Part shown: positions 57,980-64,000 of the stretch, one piece after another
Layout of the letters: every line of letters starts with the position of its first letter
Position numbering within the stretch: position 1 is the first letter of the stretch
Source of the DNA: an uncultured Tolumonas sp.
GTDB lineage: Bacteria > Pseudomonadota > Gammaproteobacteria > Enterobacterales > Aeromonadaceae
Direction: 5' to 3'
Assembly: GCF_963676665.1 (NCBI RefSeq)
Contig: NZ_OY781378.1
Coordinates: 836,001 to 900,000, forward strand
DNA: 64,000 bases
The notes under the pieces: generated by a model
The model's input: only the letters and a program-made list of their open reading frames with translations
What the model was told of the DNA's origin: nothing
Database searches by the model: none
Made by a program: the position numbers and the translations under genes

Positions 57980-58005
57980 ATAACTAAACCGTACAGTTTA
58001 GTTAT
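57980..58005. promoter_or_regulatory. TetR-type operator palindrome
   Basis: Arms ATAACTAAAC (57980-57989) and GTTTAGTTAT (57996-58005) are perfect inverted repeats around CGTACA, just upstream of the pump operon start. It is probably bound by the adjacent TetR protein. Confidence 0.7.
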
Positions 58006-58016
58006 GAGGTTTGATC

Positions 58017-59468
58017 GTGAAATATAACCATGCAGCATCCGTTAAAGAAAGGCTGTTACGATCTCCGTTTGTGATCGTTCCGGTCGCCGCACTGGTGATG
58101 AGTGCTTGTGCACAAGCACCAGATCACCCGTTGAGCCAAATGAGTAAAACCAGTGATTTAGCATCATCGCAATCGCTGGCGTCAGAGCAAAAAGGCAGTT
58201 GGCCAGATAACAAGTGGTGGTTGCGTTATCACGATCAACAACTCAATCGGTTGATGGAAGAAGCACTTTCTGATTCGCCGTCGTTGAAAGCGGCAGAAGC
58301 TCGATTGCGTAATATGGCGGGGGTTGCAGAGCAAATTGGCGCGATCCGTTCGGTACAAGTGGGCGCAGCGGCTTCTGCATCCGAGTCTAAAGTCAGTTAT
58401 GCCTATCAAGCTTATATGCCGCCACATGATTGGAATGATTATGGTTCGATAACGGCCAATTTCAGTTATGACTTCGATTTTTGGGGCAAAAACAAGGCTG
58501 CCGTTGCGGCAGCAACGACCGATTTATCAGCGGCTGATGCGGAAACACAATCAGCAAAATTGATGATTCAGACCTCGTTAGCACAAGCTTATGCCGAATT
58601 AGCGCGTCTGTATCTCAATAAAGATACCGCGCAAAGTGCAGCAGAGATCCGCACTAAGACTGCTGAATTAATGACAAATCGCTTTAATAACGGCTTGGAA
58701 ACACAGGGTGCGGTTAAACAGATGCAAGCACTGAAAGCCAATGCTGAAGGCGAGTTGTTAGCGGTGGAAGAGTCGATTCAGCTGCAAAAGAATGCGATTT
58801 CTGCCTTATTGGGTAAAGGGCCTGATCGTGGTTTAACACTGCAGCGCCCGACGGTTGCGTTGAATGAGGCATTCAGCCTGCCTGAGAACACCGGCGTTAA
58901 TATTTTAGGGCATCGTGCGGATGTAACTGCTGCTCGCTGGCGTGCTGAGTCTGCGGCAAAACGTATTCATGTTGCTAAAGCACAATATTATCCCGATGTT
59001 AGCTTATCGGGCTTTATTGGTTATCAGGCATTTGGCCTGAATAATTTGACTCGCTCTGGTAATGATGCTGGCAGCATTGGCCCAGCCATATATCTGCCAC
59101 TGTTTACAGGCGGCCGTTTATCTGGGCAGCTCACGTCGGCAGAAGCAAACTACGAAGAGTCGGTGGCAAATTATAACGCCACACTGACGCAAGCACTGCA
59201 CGATGTGGCAGATGTCGTTACCAGCTCGAAAGCATTAAAGGCACGGTTAGCCAAAACAGAAGAGGCTTATCAAGCAGCCAAAGCGGCTCACCAGATTGCG
59301 GATAATCGCTATCGTGGCGGCTTGGCTACCTATCTGGATGTGTTGACTGCGGAAGATGCCATGCTCAATACACAGCGCGCTTTGGTGAATTTGCAAGCAC
59401 GCTCTTTCTCACTGGATGTGTCATTGATCCACGCGCTAGGCGGTGGATTTGATGCATCAAAATCCTAA
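58017..59468 (+). CDS. Outer-membrane efflux factor (NodT/OprM type)
   Basis: 483 residues from the GTG at 58017 with GAGG 8 nt upstream. The lipobox LVMSACAQ predicts an outer-membrane lipoprotein. Two OEP repeats follow, with the long paired helices visible as Ala/Gln-rich stretches (SDSPSLKAAEARLRNMAGVA; ADNRYRGGLATYLDVLTAED). It forms the trimeric TolC-like exit duct for the EmrA/EmrB proteins encoded downstream (24-nt gap). First gene of the pump operon, under the palindromic operator. Confidence 0.92.
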   Translation: MKYNHAASVKERLLRSPFVIVPVAALVMSACAQAPDHPLSQMSKTSDLASSQSLASEQKGSWPDNKWWLRYHDQQLNRLMEEALSDSPSLKAAEARLRNMAGVAEQIGAIRSVQVGAAASASESKVSYAYQAYMPPHDWNDYGSITANFSYDFDFWGKNKAAVAAATTDLSAADAETQSAKLMIQTSLAQAYAELARLYLNKDTAQSAAEIRTKTAELMTNRFNNGLETQGAVKQMQALKANAEGELLAVEESIQLQKNAISALLGKGPDRGLTLQRPTVALNEAFSLPENTGVNILGHRADVTAARWRAESAAKRIHVAKAQYYPDVSLSGFIGYQAFGLNNLTRSGNDAGSIGPAIYLPLFTGGRLSGQLTSAEANYEESVANYNATLTQALHDVADVVTSSKALKARLAKTEEAYQAAKAAHQIADNRYRGGLATYLDVLTAEDAMLNTQRALVNLQARSFSLDVSLIHALGGGFDASKS

Positions 59469-59491
59469 TTTGAATTTCAGGAAATTTAATT

Positions 59492-60700
59492 ATGTCTCAA
59501 ATGAATATTGATGTCACTGCTGATCAGTTAGGGGATGATTTCGACGCACCACGCGCGACAGCATCACGGAAAAAAGGCTTCGTTTTGTTAGCCACTGCGA
59601 TTGCGTTAGCGGCGGGTGGGTGTGGCGCTTATTACTACTTTATCGGCTCACGTTACGTCACGACTGATAATGCTTACACTGCAGCGGAAATTGCGGAAGC
59701 TACACCTGCGGTGGGCGGTATTGTGCAAGTAGTGAATGTTGTTGATACACAGCATGTGAAGAAAGGCGATGTGTTGGTGCAACTCGATGACACCGATGCG
59801 AAATTAGCTCTGGCACAAGCAGAAGCTGATTACGGCATGGCGAAACGCCGTGTTCGCAGTTATCTGGCTAATGATGAAGGTTTAGCGGCACAAGTAAATG
59901 CACGTGAAGCGGATGAAAAACAGGCGCAAGCTCGTTTGGCCGCTGCGAAAGCTGATTTTGCAAAAGCTCAGCTTGATTTGAAACGTCGTGAAGCGTTGGT
60001 GCAATCCGGTTCTGTCTCTGGGGAAGAGCTGACCAATGCGCGTAATGGCTTGATTCAATCGGAAGCCAATTTGAATGCAGCTAAAGCCGCCGCTGCGCAA
60101 GCAGTCGCAAATCGTTTATCAACCATCGGGTCGAAAAAAGCCAATGCAGCACAAATTGTCGACACCACGGTAGATACAAACCCAGAAGTTCGCTTAGCAC
60201 AAGCTCGTTTAGAGCAAGCTAAGGTCGATTTAGCTCGTACTGTGATTAAAGCGCCAGTCGATGGTGTGGTTGCTCGTCGTCAGGTTCAGGTTGGTCAGCG
60301 TGTGCAAATCGGTGCGCCATTGGTGAGCGTTGTGCCTCTGCAAGATGTTCACGTTGATGCCAACTTCAAAGAGGTGGAACTGCGAGACGTGAAAATGGGG
60401 CAACCTGTTGAAGTGACGGCTGATATCTATGGCGACAAAGTGGTTTATCACGGTGTTGTCACTGGCTTAGCGGGGGGCACTGGTTCAGCGTTCTCGATGA
60501 TCCCAGCACAAAATGCAACGGGGAACTGGATTAAGGTTGTTCAGCGTCTGCCTGTGCGTATCACACTTGATCCTCGTGAGCTAGCGGCTCGCCCGTTGCA
60601 GGTCGGTTTATCGATGGAAGCGACTATTGATACTTCGAAATCAGAAAACCGTGATGCCGTTGCTGAAAATGCGACTTCATCATCTGCTCGTCAGGGCTAA
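59492..60700 (+). CDS. emrA: HlyD-family membrane fusion protein (EmrA-like)
   Basis: 402 residues. A short cytoplasmic part and one membrane anchor (about 30-50) are followed by a lipoyl half-motif (VGGIVQVVNVVDTQHVKKGD), an alpha-hairpin rich in Ala and Gln (about 110-225), the second lipoyl half (VIKAPVDGVVARRQVQVGQR) and a beta-barrel. It links the inner-membrane transporter to the outer-membrane duct. AGGAAA precedes the ATG. The EmrA name rests on the MFS partner next door. Confidence 0.92.
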   Translation: MSQMNIDVTADQLGDDFDAPRATASRKKGFVLLATAIALAAGGCGAYYYFIGSRYVTTDNAYTAAEIAEATPAVGGIVQVVNVVDTQHVKKGDVLVQLDDTDAKLALAQAEADYGMAKRRVRSYLANDEGLAAQVNAREADEKQAQARLAAAKADFAKAQLDLKRREALVQSGSVSGEELTNARNGLIQSEANLNAAKAAAAQAVANRLSTIGSKKANAAQIVDTTVDTNPEVRLAQARLEQAKVDLARTVIKAPVDGVVARRQVQVGQRVQIGAPLVSVVPLQDVHVDANFKEVELRDVKMGQPVEVTADIYGDKVVYHGVVTGLAGGTGSAFSMIPAQNATGNWIKVVQRLPVRITLDPRELAARPLQVGLSMEATIDTSKSENRDAVAENATSSSARQG

Positions 60701-60709
60701 GGCGGGAGC

Positions 60710-62260
60710 ATGAGTCAAGTTGCTCAACATAACTCTTCTAAACATAATTATCCTCAACCCTTATCAGGCGGTGCGCTGGCTCTCGGTGCGATCTGTCTGG
60801 CAATGGCAAACTTTCTGGCGATATTAGATACCACCATTGCGAACGTGTCGGTGTCTAATATTGCGGGCAGTTTAGGGACATCGACCAGTCAGGGCACCTA
60901 CGTGATCACCTCTTATGCAGTGGCAGAAGCGATTTCTGTGCCGCTGACCGGCTGGTTATCATCACGCTTTGGTGCACTGCGTGTGTTTGTGTCCTGCCTG
61001 ATCATGTTCGGGATCTTCTCGACGCTGTGTGGTATGGCAACGAGTATGAACATGCTGGTGTTGTTCCGCGTGTTTTTAGGGTTTTCTGGCGGTCCGCTGA
61101 TGCCGCTGTCACAAACGCTGATGATGCGGATCTTCCCAAAAGAGAAAAGCCATGCGGCGATTGGGATCTGGAGTATGACCACGCTTGTTGCACCGATCAT
61201 GGGGCCAATATTGGGTGGGATTATCTGTGATCAATACAGTTGGCCTTACATCTTCATCTGCAAAACGCCATTCGCCATTATTGCGGCGCTGATGTGCTGG
61301 AAGATGCTACAACGCTTTGAAACGCAAACTACGAAATCTCGTATGGATGTCGTTGGGCTTGGGTTGTTGGTGGTGTGGGTTGCCGCACTACAGATCATGC
61401 TGGATGAAGGGAAGGATCACGACTGGTTCGAATCGTCCCGCATCATTACGTTAGGTATTATTGCTGTGATTGGGTTTGTCGCTTTCCTCATTTGGGAACT
61501 GACCGAACGTAACCCAGTGGTGGATCTGAAGGTGTTCCGGCATCGAGGTTTTACCACCAGTATGATGACGCTTTCGCTCGGGTTTGGTGCTTTCTTTGGC
61601 ATTACGGTGTTAACCCCACTTTGGTTGCAGATCTACATGGGTTATACCGCCACGATTGCGGGTTATTCCACCGCCATGATGGGGGTTTTGGCGGTGTTTT
61701 TAGCGCCGGCGATTGCCAACTTAGCAACGAAGGTTGATCCTCGGCCCTTGGTTTTTTTAGGTGTGCTCTGGCTAGGCGGGTGGACATTCTTCCGCAGTTT
61801 TGGCGATATGAACATGACCTTCTTCCAGATCAGCTACCCGATGTTTTTCCAAGGGATTGGCATGCCTTTGTTTTTCGTGCCACTAACGGGGATTGCACTG
61901 GGTTGTGTTCTCGATCGGGAAATGGATTCCGCTGCAGGGTTGATGAACTTTATCCGAACCTTATCGGGCGCTTTTGCAACCTCAATGGTGAACACCACGT
62001 GGGAAAATCAAACCCGCTATGTTCACTCTGAGTTGGCTGGCCTGACTGATCGCGGTGCGCATGCAACAGGTGCGATGTTGAACAGTGGCATGCAGATGGG
62101 GCAAGTTCGTGGTTCGATGGATTGGTTGCTACAAGGGCAAAGTGTCATGGTCGCTACCAATCAGATTTTTATGGCAATTGCAGTTATTTTCAGTGTTGCT
62201 GCCTTTGTTATCTGGTTTGCACCCAAACCGAGGGTCGTTGATACATCCGCGGTACATTAA
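60710..62260 (+). CDS. emrB: DHA2-family multidrug transporter (EmrB-like)
   Basis: 516 residues with about 14 hydrophobic segments, the DHA2 layout. Motif C-like FLGFSGGPLMPLSQTLMM and early MANFLAILDTTIANVSV (with the conserved Asp of the first helix) are diagnostic of EmrB. It is a proton-driven drug exporter of the inner membrane. GGGAG precedes the ATG by 5 nt, and it starts 9 nt after emrA. The three genes form a complete tripartite pump; substrates unknown. Confidence 0.93.
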   Translation: MSQVAQHNSSKHNYPQPLSGGALALGAICLAMANFLAILDTTIANVSVSNIAGSLGTSTSQGTYVITSYAVAEAISVPLTGWLSSRFGALRVFVSCLIMFGIFSTLCGMATSMNMLVLFRVFLGFSGGPLMPLSQTLMMRIFPKEKSHAAIGIWSMTTLVAPIMGPILGGIICDQYSWPYIFICKTPFAIIAALMCWKMLQRFETQTTKSRMDVVGLGLLVVWVAALQIMLDEGKDHDWFESSRIITLGIIAVIGFVAFLIWELTERNPVVDLKVFRHRGFTTSMMTLSLGFGAFFGITVLTPLWLQIYMGYTATIAGYSTAMMGVLAVFLAPAIANLATKVDPRPLVFLGVLWLGGWTFFRSFGDMNMTFFQISYPMFFQGIGMPLFFVPLTGIALGCVLDREMDSAAGLMNFIRTLSGAFATSMVNTTWENQTRYVHSELAGLTDRGAHATGAMLNSGMQMGQVRGSMDWLLQGQSVMVATNQIFMAIAVIFSVAAFVIWFAPKPRVVDTSAVH

Positions 62261-62290
62261 ATCATCGTCATCTTTTAATTTGTGGGTGTT

Positions 62291-62320
62291 TTTTGCGGCC
62301 TTTGGGGGCCGCTTTTTTAT
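62291..62320 (+). terminator. Terminator after emrB
   Basis: GCGGCC (62295-62300) pairs with GGCCGC (62307-62312), then six T. Confidence 0.8.
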
Positions 62321-62422
62321 GGCAGCGCGATGAGCAGAGCGTAATGGCGGCAACATCTCTGTCGATGTGACTGAAGTTTTTTGCGACACATTCACGGTTT
62401 TCTCTTTTGTCTATGGTGAAAA

Positions 62423-64000
62423 TTAGTTGTTTTGTACACAAACCAGTACCACAACCGAACGCGGCACTGTCTGATATTCAACAGTTCGCACATCAGTATA
62501 TTCACAGCCTAACGGCGTAATATCTACGGGCGGTAATAACCCGGTATCACAGACTCGCTGCCAATGCTCTTGTGGATAATGCGGTGGGGTTGGCAACGTC
62601 ACTGTCAGTGGTTTCCACCAGGCATTAAAAAATGCGTAAACATCGGCACCATGACCCGGATCATAAGCGGTTAAGCCCAGCGCGTGTGAATCTTTGCTCC
62701 AGTCAGGCTGAAATGGCAACACGCCATGCCAATCCATTTGAGCGCTTTCCAGTGCTTTTGCCAGTGAGAAAAAGGCACGGGGTTCCTCTTTTAAGACTGA
62801 GCGATAGCGCATTAATTCGGTCACAAAACGCAACATTTCACGACCGTGCAATCCTGGTTGCCAATTTAGCCAGCTGGTTGGGTTATCTTGGCAATAGACA
62901 TTGTTGTTACCCGATTGCGTTCTGAGCATTTCATCGCCCATTTGTATCATCGGAGTGCCGCCAGCCAGCAGATTGATCACAAAGAAATTTTTTACCTGGC
63001 GTAAACGTAGGGTATTAATTTGCGGATCATCTGTTGGGCCTTCAATGCCATGATTCCAACTGTAATTATCATTATTTCCATCACGATTATCTTCCCCATT
63101 TTCTTCATTGTGTTTTTGGTTGTAACTGACCAGATCCCACAAAGTGAAGCCATCATGACAGGTAATAAAGTTGAGGCTCTTGTATGGATCAGAATATTGC
63201 GGATGATAAATGTCAGGGCTACCAATCAGCCGGGTGGCGAAGGCTGATACCATGCCATCATCGCCTTTAATAAACCGACGCACATCATCGCGAAAGCGGC
63301 CATTCCATTCCCGCCAGCGATCACCGACCATTTTTCCAACCAGATATAACCCGCCGGCATCCCAGGCTTCAGCAAAAAGTTTGGTATCAGCGAGAGAGTA
63401 AGCGTTATCGATAGTGCGTATCGTGGGCGGATCGTTCATTGGTTGTCCGTAACCATCGCGGGATAAAATCGCTGCCAGATCAAAGCGGAAACCATCAACA
63501 TGCATCTCTTCGCGCCAGAAACGCAAGCTATCGGTGATCATCTTTTTGGTCATCGGATGCGAAGCATCTAACGTGTTACCACAGCCGGAATAATTGGTGT
63601 TGCGATAATTTTCATCCAGTGTATAAAACGCATCGTTATCCAGCCCACGAAAGCAGATCACGGGGCCATCATCCCCACCTTCTGCCGTATGGTTATAGAC
63701 AACATCCAAAATAACTTCGATGTTGGCTTTGTGCAGCGCTTTCACCATATCGCGAAATTCAGTTAATACGCCTAGGTGCGAGCCGACGCTAGAATACTCA
63801 GCATGCGGGGCAAAAAATCCCATCGGACTGTAGCCCCAGTAATTGCTTTTCCCCGGTCGGGCGTCTTGCGGGTCAAACTGAAAGACGGGTAATAATTCGA
63901 CCGCGGTAATGCCTAATTCCTGCAAATAAGGGATTTTGCTGATCACACCCGCATAGGTGCCACGTAAATAATCAGGCAGACCGGATGACGGATCTTTGGT
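62423..64000 (-). CDS. glgX: Glycogen debranching enzyme (GlgX-type GH13), 5' end outside window
   Basis: At least 525 residues; the frame stays open to the window edge (upstream codons read TKDPSSGLPDYLRGTYAGV), so the start is missing. GH13 isoamylase-type barrel: VILDVVYNHTAEG, nucleophile Asp in VDGFRFDLAAIL, acid/base Glu in KLFAEAWDAGG and the third Asp in NFITCHDGFTL. It hydrolyses alpha-1,6 branches in glycogen. The C-terminal beta-domain ends at 62423. Other glg genes would be expected beyond 64000. Confidence 0.9.
   Translation of the reverse strand, partial: TKDPSSGLPDYLRGTYAGVISKIPYLQELGITAVELLPVFQFDPQDARPGKSNYWGYSPMGFFAPHAEYSSVGSHLGVLTEFRDMVKALHKANIEVILDVVYNHTAEGGDDGPVICFRGLDNDAFYTLDENYRNTNYSGCGNTLDASHPMTKKMITDSLRFWREEMHVDGFRFDLAAILSRDGYGQPMNDPPTIRTIDNAYSLADTKLFAEAWDAGGLYLVGKMVGDRWREWNGRFRDDVRRFIKGDDGMVSAFATRLIGSPDIYHPQYSDPYKSLNFITCHDGFTLWDLVSYNQKHNEENGEDNRDGNNDNYSWNHGIEGPTDDPQINTLRLRQVKNFFVINLLAGGTPMIQMGDEMLRTQSGNNNVYCQDNPTSWLNWQPGLHGREMLRFVTELMRYRSVLKEEPRAFFSLAKALESAQMDWHGVLPFQPDWSKDSHALGLTAYDPGHGADVYAFFNAWWKPLTVTLPTPPHYPQEHWQRVCDTGLLPPVDITPLGCEYTDVRTVEYQTVPRSVVVLVCVQNN

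Overview
The window reads as chromosome of a gammaproteobacterium, most likely the Aeromonadales (Tolumonas/Aeromonas-like). This is inferred from gene content and order (trmB, hemW-rdgB-yggU-yggT-proC-yggS, pilT-pilU, srmB/trmN, fldB/xerD-recJ, prfB-lysS, pykA-hexR-glk, dapB-carA-carB), not from a database search. No rRNA, tRNA or CRISPR array was seen.

Layout. 1-3515: a leftward three-gene operon of SPFH (HflK/HflC-like) membrane proteins, the last gene cut by the window edge. 3865-5571: an orphan zinc-type ABC substrate-binding protein with a near-perfect Zur box upstream, then a small secreted protein on the other strand. 5600-12260: an AT-richer accessory region. It holds a WYL-domain regulator of the BrxR/CapW type with paired operator-like repeats, very small ORFs, a candidate structured RNA, an IS21-family element flanked by two truncated ORFs, an XRE regulator with a pair of operators, and a complete mutY lying directly beside a broken remnant of what looks like the resident mutY. 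12365-27617: conserved core genes for tRNA modification, nucleotide-pool cleaning, proline and PLP metabolism, type IV pilus retraction, RNA helicase, recombination and RecJ, with an unusual MuiA-like gene between xerD and recJ. 27663-31570: two tandem chemoreceptors with almost identical signalling domains. 31851-36162: prfB (programmed frameshift), lysS, ybiT. 36243-36341: a strong structured element with two GGA-loop hairpins. 36353-42832: rimO and a three-gene cyclic-di-GMP cluster (GGDEF-EAL, GGDEF, HD-GYP). 42876-46567: pykA, hexR and glk, a glycolysis and Entner-Doudoroff control block. 46650-50926: an OlsF-like bifunctional acyltransferase, an M48 lipoprotein protease, fklB, dapB. 51155-55700: carAB with a long folded leader. 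55765-62260: an RhtA-type exporter, an RcnB/CigR-like periplasmic protein, a TetR regulator and a divergent outer-membrane factor/EmrA/EmrB tripartite pump with a clear palindromic operator. 62423-64000: the 3' part of a glycogen debranching gene.

The best candidates for something undescribed are the small-gene cluster under the WYL regulator (5996-7802), the structured element at 36243-36341, the carA leader fold and the mutY replacement. All functional statements rest on motif recognition by eye.
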